DNA from: Arabidopsis thaliana
Lineage: Eukaryota; Streptophyta; Magnoliopsida; Brassicales; Brassicaceae
Direction: 5' to 3'
Length of the DNA: 64,000 bases
NCBI RefSeq assembly: GCF_000001735.4
Contig: NC_003076.8
Coordinates: forward strand, 10,850,001-10,914,000
The translations under genes and the position numbers were made by a program. This document shows, piece by piece, positions 1 to 11,310 of the stretch. Under the pieces are notes generated by a model. The model was not told the origin of the DNA and did not search any database. It saw nothing but the letters and a program-made list of their open reading frames with translations. Positions within the stretch are counted from its first letter, which is position 1; each line of letters begins with the position of its first letter.

Positions 1-516
1 CATCGATTCCATACAGATGATGTGAAGAGGAAAACACAGAATAGTGGAGTTACTTATGAGGCGTTTTCTATGTGTAGATCTAGTGCTAAAGACACTAGAC
101 AGATGGCCGACATAGTAACATTCTATGGAGTGATTAAGGAGATCTTATTGTTGGATTACCACATGTTTCACGTTCCACTATTTAGGTGTAGTTGGGCTAA
201 TAAGGGGAATGGAGTGAAAGAGGAAGACGGTTTCACACTTGTCAATCTACATATGAACCAGGCAGCATTCTTAAATGATCTGTTCATTCTAGCATCGCAA
301 GCTAAACAGGTTTTTTATTCTAGAGATGATGACAATTCTCCTTGGTATGTTTGTACGAGGGCGCCACCAAGAGGATACTATGAGCTTGAAACAGTAGAGG
401 AGTTTGTTTCTGCACCAATATCAGTCCAGCCACTTAAAGATTTAGGAGATCAATCTTCAGATGACGAGAGTTTTTATGTTAGGGCTGATTGTGAAGGTGT
501 TCTAGTAGAGGATTAA
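1..516 (+). pseudogene. CACTA (En/Spm) TNP2-type transposase, C-terminal part
   Basis: The frame is open from the window edge to a TAA at 514-516; the 5' part lies outside. The protein matches the C-terminal region of plant TNP2-like transposases (DUF4216 type). It has the conserved block around WYVCTRAPPRGYYELE and the typical acidic tail ending in YVRADCEGVLVED. TNP2 is the DNA transposase of CACTA elements and acts in the nucleus on the element's CACTA ends. The second element gene follows directly, and the matching 3' terminus lies at 3853-3863. No break is visible in this part, but the DDE core cannot be seen here, so activity cannot be judged. Family identification is from recall. Confidence 0.8.
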
Positions 517-2234
517 CCAATCTGTTTTTGTGTTTCAGGTAATCAAATACAATGAAACCTGTTACTGAAATCCGTCGCAGTAAACGACAAGCAGGCCTTG
601 ATGTTACTCTTGTAGTGTCAATGAAGAAGAAGAAAAGGATACTGTAGAAAGAGAAGTCGGTTACAGAGGAGAATGAAATAGATAAGACTGCAGAGATTGG
701 AGAACAGGTAATTGGCGATGGTTCCAATGGAGAAGAAGATATCAGAGAAAAGGATACTGGAGAAGAAGAACATATTGGAGAAGAAGCCAATGGGGAAGAA
801 TCCAATGGAGAAGAGGAGAATGGAGATGAAGATATTGGAGAGATCAATCCACAGCAGGAATCTCCTCAGCTAGAAGAAGAAACAATCCCTAATTCCACAG
901 CAGGCGTCTCCAACACTTCTGAATCAAAAACACAACAATGCTCAAATAAAAAGAGGAAATCTAGAGGTCCAACTAGAATGCGCAAAGTGGCAAAGCATCT
1001 TGAGGACAAGGTTGAAGTAGAATTTAGTGCTCTTGGTGAGCATGTTGGTAAGGGATCAGTTACACTCTCCTATTTCCTTGGTCCTCTTGTGAGAGAGCAT
1101 GTGCCAGTTCTGCTAGATGACTGGCGACAGCTTGATTAGAGGACAAAAGACTTGATGTGGGAAGAAATTCAGGTTATCACTATACTTGATAATGTATTGA
1201 TTTTGCAAGTTCTGCTGTGAGTGTTGTTATATCTAAACTTGTTAATGTTTGGCAGGGGAGGTTCAATATGAAAGAAGATTGGCAAAAAGATGCAATCTTT
1301 AGACAAATGGGTGGTTTGTGGCGGGCTGCTAAATCTAAGCTTGTTAGTAAAGTTAGATCTGCTAAAAGCAAGTCTGCTCTACAAGCAATGAAGCCTAGCA
1401 ACATCCAATTTACATCATCTTGGAACAGTTGGGTTAAGAAAAAGAACAATACAGCTTTTAAGGTAATTGTTATGTATTGATCCATAACAGCTGCTGTTTT
1501 TTACTCGAGTTTTTGTCCACTAACTCATTATGTCTGTAGGAACGAAGTGAAAAATTCAGAAAGCTGAGGAAGAATCAGATTCCTCACACAACAAGTCAAA
1601 AAGGAATGACTCGATTAGCTGATGAGATGGTATGCATTTAACTGATCTTGTTTCTCATTGTGTTTGATAGTTGTATTAACAATTTACTCATGATGAACTT
1701 GCAGAAAAAAAACAGTTCTGATCCTAGGAAAGTTACTAGAAATAAGGTGTGGATAGCAGGACATACCCATTCTGATGGGAGACCTGTGAGGGAAGAATTT
1801 GCAGAAACTATTGTAAGAATCATAGTGTCTTATCTTCTTAAGGTTCATTTAAAAGTAGTTTCTACTCAGTGTGTATTGTTTTTGATTTCAGGAAATGATC
1901 AAGACAATTGATAGTGAAATGGACCCCACCACATCCACAGATAATGTTAGGGACGATGTCGTGAGTCAGGTACTAGGAAAAGACAGACCTGGAAGACTTA
2001 GAGGAATGGGTAGAGGCGCTAATGTTACCAAGTTGGCTTTCTTACAGACTAGAGACTCACATGTCCAGAAACTTGAAGCTACTCAAGCAGAATTACTTAG
2101 CAAGATTGAGAATTTGCAGAATGTGGTTAGTAACTTAGCTAGTAAAAAGGTAAACCTTTTCAACTGATCTTGTTTCCCATTGTGAACTCTTCTGTTCAAT
2201 AAGATTAGATATTTAAAAACTTGTTTGTTTTCAG

Positions 2235-3419
2235 AGGCAGAATGACAAAGTCTCGATGTCTGATTTAAGCAATGTTAGCAAAGGAGGAATTAGGTGCCAG
2301 CTTTTAGATTGGTGTTTTACTGAAGAGGTGATAGTTGGTGAAGGAGAATTTTGTTCAAGTGAACAAACTTATAAGATTGGTCGCATACCATTAGGTCGTA
2401 ATGCAGCTGCTGTACTTTTGAAGTCTGCATCAGTCATGAGTGCATCTGTCTGGAGACCTACTCCAACCATTTTCACACTTGGTGAAGCTGTAGGAAGTAA
2501 AATTGCATGGCCCGCTGACAAGATAATATTGGATGAAGATATTGACTTGACACAACCTAGCAATGTGGGATCAGAGGTAAATTAGAACTCCTTCTATGTT
2601 CCTCTTGCAGTCATATTGATTAGATAACTACTATAGACTCTGGATTATATGCATGACTCATTAGAAAGCGGATGCTACCATTGGAAGAGTTCACATCTAT
2701 CAATATTGGAATGGAGATGATGAATTGATTGCTGAAGGTTTATTGTTGTCAACTGATGGTGAAGAATTGGTAGACGGTAGACCTCTGGGACATGGTGCTG
2801 CAGCCATTAAGATTGTGTTGGTGGTTAAACCTGAAGCTTATTTATGGAGACCAAATCCTCCAATCTCATTGATGAGGGATGCACTAAATGAGACCATCGC
2901 ATGGCCTATTGATAGGTTACACCTACTTGATCTACCTGCAGCAGATGAATCAACCAGAAAAACACATCGAGTAAGTTTTTAATTAAGTTGGGAATATTAG
3001 AGTAGCTTCATGTTTAGATTAGAAAATGGGAATATTAGAGTAGCTTCATTGATGTGTTGATGTTGTTGTGATGTTGATGTTGTTGTGATGTTAATCTGAT
3101 GAATTGTTTTAAATTTTTTGTTGTTAGAGTACTAGTACTCCCAGCACTGGTAATAGCAGCAAAAGGTTCGAAACAAAAGTTCTTTCTATTGGATATTGAT
3201 AACTCTGGGCAGAAAGTTGCAGTAGGTTGTGTGTCTTCAACTGATCCAGCAGAGAAGGTCCATCACGTCCCTTTAGGTTCCAGCGTTAGCAAGGTCTGGG
3301 TAGAGGTTTCCAAGGTTGATGGTGCACGAGTGTGGAGGGCAAATTCCGAAGTTACATTCATAGCTGATGCAGTAGGAACCACAGTTGCTTGGCCTAATGA
3401 AAAGATTGTATTTGTGTGA
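2235..3419 (+). repeat. Three tandem Tnp1/En-Spm-like protein modules in the CACTA gene
   Basis: Three successive exon blocks (2256-2576, 2665-2970, 3170-3419) encode related modules of about 80 residues. Each starts with a short beta-rich segment with an 'IGRI/VHIY/VAVGC' strand, continues through a 'plG..a..vkV' segment and WRP/WRANS, and closes with an 'ALxxTIAWP..(K/R)I' motif. The closing motifs are GSKIAWPADKI, NETIAWPIDRL and GTTVAWPNEKI. The protein-level repeats are diverged and the exon boundaries fall between them, so duplication is old. The module resembles the plant Tnp1/En-Spm-like domain, by recall. Confidence 0.7.
2985..3090 (+). repeat. Short tandem duplications in the last intron of the CACTA gene
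   Basis: The segment GGGAATATTAGAGTAGCTTC occurs twice, about 36 bp apart (near 2991 and 3027). It is followed by a run of GATGTTGATGTTGTTGT-type units up to about 3090. This is slippage-type expansion inside an intron of a dead transposon gene. Confidence 0.7.
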
Positions 3420-3559
3420 CAATATTTTGGGGTTTTCAGGAAGTCTTAAGTACAATGAACTTCAAATCTTGGTGTGTATTGTGTAATCTAATGTTGTATG
3501 TGACAAATTCATAAGTATTTTCATTCAATATAATCGTAAATTTTAAATTTCGTATCGAA

Positions 3560-3863
3560 TCAATTATAGCAAGAAACAAAATTAAACCATTACATTTGTT
3601 AAAATGCTATATTAAAAATAAACATAACAATATAAAAACGTTGTTAATAATCTCATTATAACAATATGATTACGCTATTAAATAATATTTAATTGCACAG
3701 AGAAAACCGCTATTGTATATTATAATATAATAGCAGACAATATAAACGCTACCTAAAGTGTCAGACCTACGATGACGGGCACAGAAATAGCACTTAACAA
3801 AACGCTATGAAATAGTTAGATAGCGTTATTCGTATGCTACCAAAAGCCAATATTCTTGTAGTG
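3560..3863 (+). mobile_element. CACTA element 3' subterminal region and terminus
   Basis: The sequence TTCTTGTAGTG at 3853-3863 is the reverse complement of CACTACAAGAA, the canonical end of CACTA transposons, and closes the element here. Upstream, about 3600-3840, the motif AACGCTA or its complement TAGCGTT recurs in both orientations, for example near 3661-3675, 3750, 3800 and 3820. This is the expected subterminal repeat array bound by the TnpA-type protein. The 3-bp target duplication would be ATG at 3864-3866, which cannot be confirmed because the other end is outside the window. Confidence 0.8.
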
Positions 3864-4015
3864 ATGGCAAATTGATGTAAATATTCTAGTAAAAAAGGAC
3901 AAACAATTAATTGGGTTATGGAGCTTTCGGAGCGCGACATGTCATCATGACATTCTTGTTAATAACACGTAAGAATAAAATTTATTTTCAAAATGTTTCT
4001 CTATTAATATAGAAC
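3864..4015. other. Short AT-rich flank of the CACTA element
   Basis: No gene or clear repeat is visible. The stretch separates the CACTA terminus from the next inverted-repeat element. Confidence 0.4.
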
Positions 4016-4790
4016 AATTCTTAGGTTCACCCCTTAGGGGTGAACAAACTTCATTCACCCCTCTTTAATAACCAATAAAAATACAATAATACGTCATATC
4101 ATACTATATTTAAAAATAAATCAAAATTAAAATTAGAAAACAAAACAAATTAAGAAAATAAAATCTTTAGAAACCGAAAACAACATATAATTCTATTAAC
4201 TTTAAAATCTAAACCCTAACCACTCTTTTATAAATTCAAACCAACATATAATTTTGTTTAATTGAAAAATCTAAACCATAAACCTCATTTTTATAAACCC
4301 AAACCGACATATAGTTTTTTTTAATTGTAAAATATAAACCCTAAATATTTTTTATAAGCCCAAACCGATATCTAGTTTCATTTAATTTTAAAATCTAAAT
4401 CCTAACCACTACTTTATAAATCCAAACTGACATATAATTTTGTTTAATTAAAAACACTAAACCCTAATCCTCATTTATAAACCGAAACCGATATATAATT
4501 TTGTGTAATTATAAAATCTAAACCCTAGTCCTTATTTATAAACCCAAACCGATATACAATTTTGTTTACTTATAAAATCTAAATCCAAATTCTTATTTAT
4601 AAACACAAACCTATATTTAACTTTCTTTAATTAAAAATATACTGATTTTGTTTCTTTAATTTTTTTTCCAAATTTTAGTTTTAATTTTTTTAAAATAAAG
4701 TATAATATGTCATAATGTTATATTCTGATTGGTCATTAAAGAGAGGGTGAATGAAGTTATTCATTAATGTATAGGGGATTTGTTTTCTGA
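4016..4790. mobile_element. Non-autonomous TIR element with telomere-box minisatellite
   Basis: Imperfect terminal inverted repeats: AACTTCATTCACCC at about 4045-4058 matches GGGTGAATGAAGTT at about 4745-4758 in reverse. Similarity continues outward (TTAGGTTCACCCC against the complement of TATAGGGGATT) and inward (TCTTTAATAACCAAT against TCTTTAATGACCAAT) for about 60 bp. The interior is a tandem array described separately. There is no coding capacity. The long imperfect TIRs suggest a MULE-like or similar MITE, but no target duplication was resolved. Confidence 0.6.
4195..4620 (+). repeat. About seven ~60-bp tandem units containing AAACCCTA-type boxes
   Basis: Successive units read roughly 'aaaatctaaaccctaa ... 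tttataaacccaaaccgatatataattttgttt', at about 4203, 4264, 4326, 4388, 4446, 4512 and 4573. Most carry a TAAACCCTA-type telobox or a one-base variant. The array fills the interior of the surrounding inverted-repeat element. Confidence 0.75.
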
Positions 4791-5029
4791 ATATCAGAAA
4801 TAATAAAATATTGAAATCATAAATTTGTTCTTAAGAAAACATAAAAATACCATATGTTTTCCGCCATTTAAGTCCATTTTTTAATTTATTCTTTCAATTT
4901 TTTAAAAAACTATTTTGACATTTTGTCAGTGAGCATTTGAAGCTCATTCTTATAGTTCACCTACGCAGGCCAGGATAGCATTACCGTTATATTTCCAATA
5001 TACATCAGTCTTTGGATTTGAATGGTGAC

Positions 5030-5160
5030 AGCATATTTGGCAGTGCGGGAAAAGCGGATTTATACTGCGGTACGGTAAAACTGCGGTACATGCGGGAGAA
5101 ATTTATATGCGGTACAAGTGCGGTTTTTATAGCATAAGCGGTACATAATAATGTTTGATT
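5030..5160 (+). repeat. Cluster of GCGG-containing direct repeats in AT-rich DNA
   Basis: Eight GCGG motifs, mostly as GCGGTAC or TGCGGTA, sit within about 120 bp in otherwise very AT-rich sequence. This looks like the subterminal repeat region of a hAT-type or other non-autonomous DNA transposon. I could not find a matching end. Confidence 0.4.
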
Positions 5161-5704
5161 GGTAAGAAAGTAATTTGTGGAATTTGTTTGATTGGTAAAT
5201 AGATATTTAAGATAAATAATTGATAAACTAATATATTAGTAATATAAATTTAATTATAACTATAAATTTTCATTTATTGTTAATAAAATAATATTTTTAT
5301 CTAGTATTTTTTTTAGAAATTTGTTATAGTTAAACCTATAATTTCTTTTTAAACTATTGAGTAAAAATTGACTAAAATGATTATTTTACTAAAAAGGATT
5401 ATTTTATAACTTGTTAATTGTTAATTTACTTTTTGTAAACTGTTGCATCAAATCATTCATGTATTAATTAGTGGTTGTTATTAAGCTTTTTTCTATTTTT
5501 ATAAATTTTATAAAACAAAATCACTTTTTTTCTTTGTCTAAGTGCTGATTTTGATTTGAACTACTGCTCAGCTAAATAAATAAATGCGTTTTCATTAATT
5601 AAAGTTCTTATATTTTTTTATTTTTTAAAAAATAACACAATTAACAAAATAAATGTGATTGGTAACTTATTGAAGTTTTCCAATACTACTAATATATTTC
5701 TCAA

Positions 5705-6675
5705 TAAGACCATCTCCATTGGTAGTTTCTTACTGAGAAACTCTATATAAAAATAAATCAAAAATATTAAAATAATTTTTTTTAAATCAGTTTTGTTCAG
5801 AATTGTTTCTGAAATGAGAAACTTGGAGAAACTTTCTCTCTCTTCCACATGTCACCTTCTTATTAATTTCTTTTCTTTGTTATAAATAAAATCATCTATA
5901 CTTTATAACATCAACTAAATACTTTATATGTTTGTTAATTTTTTTTTTTTACTTTTAAAATTCATAAAATTAAATTATCTATATAACAAGCTCTATTATG
6001 TATATGTTTAAATTATATACTAATATTATTTAATTGGTGTTAGTTAAGCATTAAACATAATAATAACTTATAGATAGAATATGTTTTTTTAATTAGAAAA
6101 CAAACATTTAAAAATTTCTATTTTTATTTTGCAATATTTTCAGATTAATGTAAAATTATGATTTTAGATATATGTATTTAAAATTTAATCATCAATAAAT
6201 CTTTTAATTTCTACTTATCTTGCATAAGTGGTAATCCATTACCAAGTGAAAGACTTCAACGTTTAATTGAATCGATATTGAATTTTCTGTTTAATTTATA
6301 TATTTTTTTCTATTTAATTTATGTTATTATGGTTTTATATGTAATTTTATGTTTAATTGATATATTTTTATTATGGTTTTATATGTAAAGTAATGTTTAA
6401 TTATGTTTAGTTATGGTTTTAAAAATAATAAAACTATTTAATAATATAATTTGTAAAAATAATAATTGATATGTTTGAAAATATTATAGAGATATTAAAT
6501 TTAATATATGAAAAAAGAAATATAATAATATTTTAATGTTAATGAGAGACCTATAAAAATACCTCACCAATAAAAGCGCAATTTTAGTATAAGTTTCTCA
6601 ACTTAAATTAAATATAAAAATATAAATAATATATTATGAGGTTATCATAGAGTATCTCACCTAAAGGCCTTTAAT
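5705..6675. mobile_element. Possible Harbinger-like MITE
   Basis: The left end GACCATCTCCATTGGTAG resembles the GAGCATCTCCAATGG ends common in plant PIF/Harbinger MITEs. The right edge, read in reverse (AAGGCCTTTAGGTGAGATACTCTAT), is weakly similar. The interior is AT-rich and non-coding. Boundaries are uncertain and the two ends match poorly, so this is tentative. Confidence 0.3.
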
Positions 6676-6800
6676 TATAACATTGGCACCGACCGAGTCA
6701 ACGTAAAACATTGACTGAAGAAAGAAAACGACAAAACTTTTCAAAACGGTCTTTCTCTGTAACTTTACCTCTCTCAGATTTTTTTCTCTCAATCTCTCCA

Positions 6801-8394
6801 ATGTCGAACACGGCGGGATTAACGATTTTCGACGGTGATCTACTTAGATCCATCGATCTAAACCTACCGGAACACCAACACAGAGTCACCGGAGCTCAAC
6901 TTCTCGAGATCTCTGAATCAAAAGTTTCTCAATCTCTCTCTGGTCTCTCACTACCACCACATCTCAAAGAAACAGCGATTTCTCAAGTCTCCGATGGAGA
7001 TCACGTCACTTTCCGTCGTACGATGTTCAATAAACAACAAGCTTCTGAGAAACTCGGAGTTTTCTTCTCCACCGTCGCCGATGCTCTCAAAGGTACCGTA
7101 GAATCGCTTCACATATATTAAGTCTATAGAACGGTTTATCTAAACCGGGAATCAATTGTTGATTATCATCGGTTAAACCGGAACCCTCTCATATCTATTA
7201 AGAAGAATAACAAGTATAGGTTTTGGTTATGTGATTTATATAGATACACCAATTGTGGTGTCAATATTGGATGGGACTATGTTGAAGATGTTTTTGGAGG
7301 ATGAAGATGATTTTGCAATGTTGGCAGAGAATTTGTTCACTGATTTAGATGAAGAAGATAAAGGAAAGCTTTGTAAGAGTGAGATACGAAAAGCTCTTGT
7401 ACATATGGGTGTTGAAATGGGTGTTCCTCCACTCTCAGGTTTTGTTTGTTCTTTCTTTGCTATGTTTTTGTTTGCATTCTAGCAGTATTAGCAGTGTGGG
7501 CATTGTCATTTGGTTTAGGCTTCACAGAGATTTTCTAGCAGTTAATATAGTATCTACTGCAACAACAATATTTGTTTAGTATGTCATTGTCACGGAATTG
7601 TAACCGGTTGGCGAGTTTATGAGTTTATTTCGTGAGCTCTGAAATGAACCCTTTTGAAATCAGTTTTAGCAGAAGTTTTCTACTGTGACATCAATCTTGT
7701 GTAGTATGTCATGTATTATTGCTTTTTGTCTTTGTAGATTAGGATTCAATTTTATGCTGCCTTTGGATCATTTTATTCTCATTGTTGTCTTGACATAGTG
7801 AGGCTTTGTTTGAAACAGAATTTCCCATATTAGATGATATCATTAAGAAGCATGATGCTGATAGTGATGAAGAGCTTGGACAAGCACAATTTGCAGAACT
7901 ACTGCAACAAGTTCTACAAGAAATAGCAGATGTCCTTCATGAGAAACCAATAACTATTGTCCTAAACGTTGAGATTTTCACTGGATCAAGGATTCGTAAG
8001 GTTAGTCCACTCTCTTTTGCTTAAGATACATGTTGTTCTTAAGATAAAGCATGGATCTTTGACCAACTCGATCAATAATATTTCTCAGATTCTTGCTGAT
8101 GAGAAGACACTCAAGTGTCTTGTAGAGAAAACGATTTTGGAAGAGTCGAACGGAAAAGAGAGCCAAGGATGGTTAAGGACGTTGATAATAAAGAATGGGA
8201 AAGAGTTAGGATTGCCTCCGTTATCTTCAGAAAACGAACAAGTGGCTCTTCTCTATGAGACCATAATTTCTCAGTTGAATAACAAAGAGAATGCTTCTAC
8301 AAAAGAGGAGTTTATGGATGCTCTAAAGGATATACTTAAGAAATTTGAGGAGTTGCTCGAAACAACACCGGTGTTTTCTGCTATCAATCTCTAG
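6801..8394 (+). CDS. EF-hand calcium-binding protein (AT5G28830-like), 4 exons
   Basis: Four exons with GT-AG borders (6801-7092, 7244-7438, 7819-8000, 8089-8394) join without a frame break into 324 codons. The ATG at 6801 begins MSNTAGLTIFDGDLL and follows a pyrimidine-rich leader. One EF-hand loop is canonical at about residues 133-144 (D, E, K, G, L and final E in place). A second, at about 175-186, is degenerate and ends in Q. The repeated GVPPLS/GLPPLS elements suggest an internally duplicated fold. No signal peptide or membrane segment is seen, so it is probably cytosolic or nuclear. The exact role is unknown; calcium binding is expected from the family. It matches the gene I recall as AT5G28830, which lies next to GME in Arabidopsis. 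Confidence 0.85.
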
Positions 8395-8690
8395 AAGACT
8401 AGAACAAGCCATTATTCTCTCGTTACAGAGAGGCAGAGAGAGAGAGCTTGACAAAATCTCCGAGGTGTATTATTGTATATCTAAGAATATTAGTCACACA
8501 CACACCCATTAACTCTGCCATATAGATAGGCACAGTAAGGATTCTGAAGTATAAATGGTATGTATGATTATTGATTATGAAAACATTGTAATTAGCATTT
8601 GGACAAAACTATTGTTGTGTAAGATGACTTTTTGAGACAGAAAGTTACACAGGCGTTGGTAGATCAGAGTCGTTTTGCTGCTTGAAATTT
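8395..8690. other. EF-hand gene 3' UTR and downstream region
   Basis: The stretch has a purine-rich run (GAGAGGCAGAGAGAGAGAG near 8428), a short CA repeat (about 8496-8508) and AT-rich sequence suited to 3' end formation. No gene is visible. Confidence 0.4.
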
Positions 8691-8694
8691 AATT

Positions 8695-8800
8695 ATTCAA
8701 AAAAGTTTGTAACATTTGGGAAATGAACCCTGGCCTTAGTCACATTTAAAGATACCCATACCACTTGAGCAATACTTACTGAGAGATACAATCATTTTCT
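8695..8800 (-). mobile_element. tRNA-derived SINE-like relic
   Basis: Read on the minus strand, the stretch has TTGCTCAAGTGGTATGG, resembling a pol III A box. About 30 bases later it has CCAGGGTTCATTTCCC, resembling a B box (GGTTCNANTCC). This arrangement fits the 5' part of crucifer SINEs. No poly-A tail or flanking duplication was confirmed. Confidence 0.4.
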
Positions 8801-9618
8801 TTATATACATATATAAGTATGTATCTCTATAGTACAGTTTAAGAACATTTGTTATCGGGTGGGTTAAATTGTGATCCTTCATATTTTGTACCTAACTCGA
8901 TAACAAATTTATAATCATATTTTTCTTTAAATCGGGTTATAAAAAACCAAACTCTTACACCGAATATTCGATATTCAACAATATAGATATTTAGAAGATT
9001 TGGTTAAGATTCTAAATTATGATTCTTCTATCATTTTTGTTTGATTTTTTTCTAAGTGTTTTTGAATCATCATATAATATATAAATTTGAGAAAAAATAT
9101 TGAATCTCAATATTTTTCTGCATACATTGTGATTCTCCAAATTTTTAAAACAAACATATATTACCCAATTGATGAAAAAAGTTTATGTTCAACGGGGTTA
9201 TATGACGAGAGAGATTTGAATCAATATTAATAAAAATTTAAAATATTATTAACCCGCCACTATAATACGGATTAAATCCTCATTTTATTATTTGGTAACA
9301 TCATCAATATTAAACATATCGAATCATCGTGTTTTAGATAAAAAGAAACCCAAATTGTCATATGATATACCGATACTTTATAACAATTGTAAAATATAAA
9401 ATATAAATATCTTATAAAATGATATAATTGGTAAACTTTTATATATAATACATAATTATTAAACTTTAAAAATTAAATCACTACTATTAGAAAAAAAACA
9501 AATTATATGCGGAGTACCACATATTAAAATTTAGTCTTCTATTTGTATTTGTAGATAATCACACATATATTTATTTATATATTTTTACTAAAAACGATAA
9601 TATACATATAAGTACAAT

Positions 9619-9655
<37 letters not shown>

Positions 9656-10260
9656 CGGTTGACAAAATTATATATAATGTTGATATGTATATAGCACCAC
9701 ATACTTGTACATGTTGGAACTAAAATGCACTTTGCAAATTGTTGGGGTCCAAAATATCCTTTTTACATGGTTGGCAAGGATGAGATATTATGGAATTTCA
9801 AGATATTCGTATATAACCAAGTTCTATAAAAATTAGGTTAAACTAATTAAAATAATATATCTTCACTAGGTAATAATTTAGTTAATATTATATATTTTAT
9901 TATTAAAAGTTTGGTTTTAAATTTTAGTAACTCATACGATCGTGATACTTGTAAAGTATATCGATTGGATTTTGACACGTGTTAAAAAAACTAAAACAAC
10001 ATACGGTAAGTTATAATTCTATAAGGAAATGGATAAAATAAAATAATATTGTAAATATTTTTTTCCTAAAATGAAAAAAATTTCTTTGAAAATATTATGT
10101 TGATATTCAAGTTAAAAAATATTGTTTTGTTATTAGATACAGGTGAAATGTATGGATAGAACCAAAAATATTGTGAAGTCGAATCAACATGATTTGTTTG
10201 CTTTAGCAAATGAAAGTACATGCTAACTGGTTGTGGATTCATAGGTGTATAGTTTCAGAG
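8800..10260. other. AT-rich intergenic DNA with TA microsatellite
   Basis: No gene is seen. A (TA)n tract of about 30 bp lies at 9624-9655. The rest is low-complexity AT-rich sequence without recognisable coding or terminal motifs. Confidence 0.5.
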
Positions 10261-10264
10261 TTGT

Positions 10265-10705
10265 TCATTTTTTTAGGTAACTAAAACACTGGAAAACGAT
10301 GTAATCAGCAACTATTGAGTAGACATGAATATGACCCAATGCCTCCTCTAGGGTACAAAAACTTAAAACATCCCTTACACCTACATCAACTCGAGGAAGA
10401 CCAAAGATTGATGGAAATTGTTCTTGGCACAAAAATGAGACATATTTATTTGAATGCTTTCTATGGATCTCATAATTTTGGATGAATCGTAATGCGGCGA
10501 TAGTGTTGGAGGCAAAGCAGACATGTGGATGCTCTGCTTTACCTATAAATATCCCAAATGGAAAAAGGACAATAGAGATCCTCCAACCCACCAAGAAATC
10601 TCATCCAACTTGCAATGTCAGTAGCAACAAAGCCCCAAAACATAAGATGTTTAAATTGATCCCTAATCTGGCCTATTTGATAGCGCCACAAAGCGTTTCT
10701 CATTA
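10265..10705 (-). other. Unassigned ORF remnant
   Basis: A minus-strand frame of 109 codons (10265-10594) has a less AT-biased composition than its surroundings. Reading upstream in another frame (to about 10705) continues a hydrophobic, aromatic-rich stretch (for example HLMFWGFVATDIASWMRF), suggesting one frameshifted remnant of a longer protein. I do not recognise a family. It may be a captured or decayed gene fragment. There are no obvious splice sites or promoter. Confidence 0.3.
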
Positions 10706-11039
10706 ATTCTGCCAATTGCTGTAGAAAAAATCATGTGTTTTAGTTAGTTCAAAATTTTAGGTAAAACATATTGAATTAAATCTTCTTCTTTCAACAAATT
10801 AATGTTTTCAGGATATTAGAAGAGAAATTAGGCTGTGAAAGAATAAAAGACAAATGACTTAGAGATATTATTTCCTTTCATTTTTGGTGGGTTGTTGAAT
10901 TCATTTTTTTTTGTTTTAAAGAATATTGAGAGATTAATTTAATATATGTTTTCCATTGTTTGTGCGGCTTGCCAAAATGAGAAAGTTAGGTCCGTTGGTG
11001 TGATTCAACATAAACTGATTAGGTAGTGGATGCACAATA

Positions 11040-11310
11040 AGTGCTCGGGCAAGTGTGGGCTAACCTATGAGGAAAGAAATATGGTTATCGTCAATGTCGC
11101 AAAATCTTGTCCAAAAGAGAGATGTCTGAGAGTGTTGTGGAAGGATGTAGATTTAGAGAATATATTCTTCTTATTGATCATAAACATGTGTACAAAGTAT
11201 ATATAGAGAGGAGATTGTCGAGATAAACCTAACCGACTATACATGTTAATATACAAACTCACAAAGCCCATATAATCTAACTTAGCCCAATAAAGGAGAG
11301 TAAAGTGAGG
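11040..11310 (-). mobile_element. Copia-like LTR remnant
   Basis: On the minus strand the sequence holds CTCTATATATACTTTGTACA, followed by ATCAATAAGAAGAATATATTC and a pyrimidine-rich tail. This is the TATA/R/U5 organisation common in short crucifer copia LTRs. TG...CA ends and flanking duplications could not be fixed, so the limits are approximate. Confidence 0.35.

Larger units (their letters stand above)
551..3419 (+). pseudogene. CACTA element second gene (Tnp1/En-Spm-like), about 8 exons, broken
   Basis: Spliced gene downstream of TNP2. Exons by GT-AG junctions: 551-1172, 1256-1462, 1540-1629, 1705-1812, 1892-2149, 2235-2576, 2665-2970 and 3128-3419. An acidic glutamate-rich N-terminus (about 650-900) leads into the conserved plant-transposon block (MRKVAKHLEDKVEVEF, GKGSVTLSYFLGPLVREHVP, RQMGGLWRA, VAGHTHSDGRPV-like, VSQVLGKDRPGR). 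A coiled-coil stretch follows (about 2040-2149), then three related C-terminal modules. Breaks: an in-frame TAG at 644-646, another TAG at 1137-1139, and a frame change between the start of the last exon and the body of the third module (about 3160-3185). TnpA-like proteins of such elements bind subterminal repeats, which is inferred here. The gene is surely dead as a single polypeptide. Confidence 0.75.

Noticed and set aside
479..847. A 122-codon minus-strand frame rich in Ser/Pro
   Set aside because: It is the complement of the glutamate-rich exon of the CACTA gene; the Ser/Pro repeat is a by-product of GGAGAAGAA repeats.
9624..9655. TA tract as possible regulatory or origin element
   Set aside because: A plain dinucleotide microsatellite, common in plant intergenic DNA.
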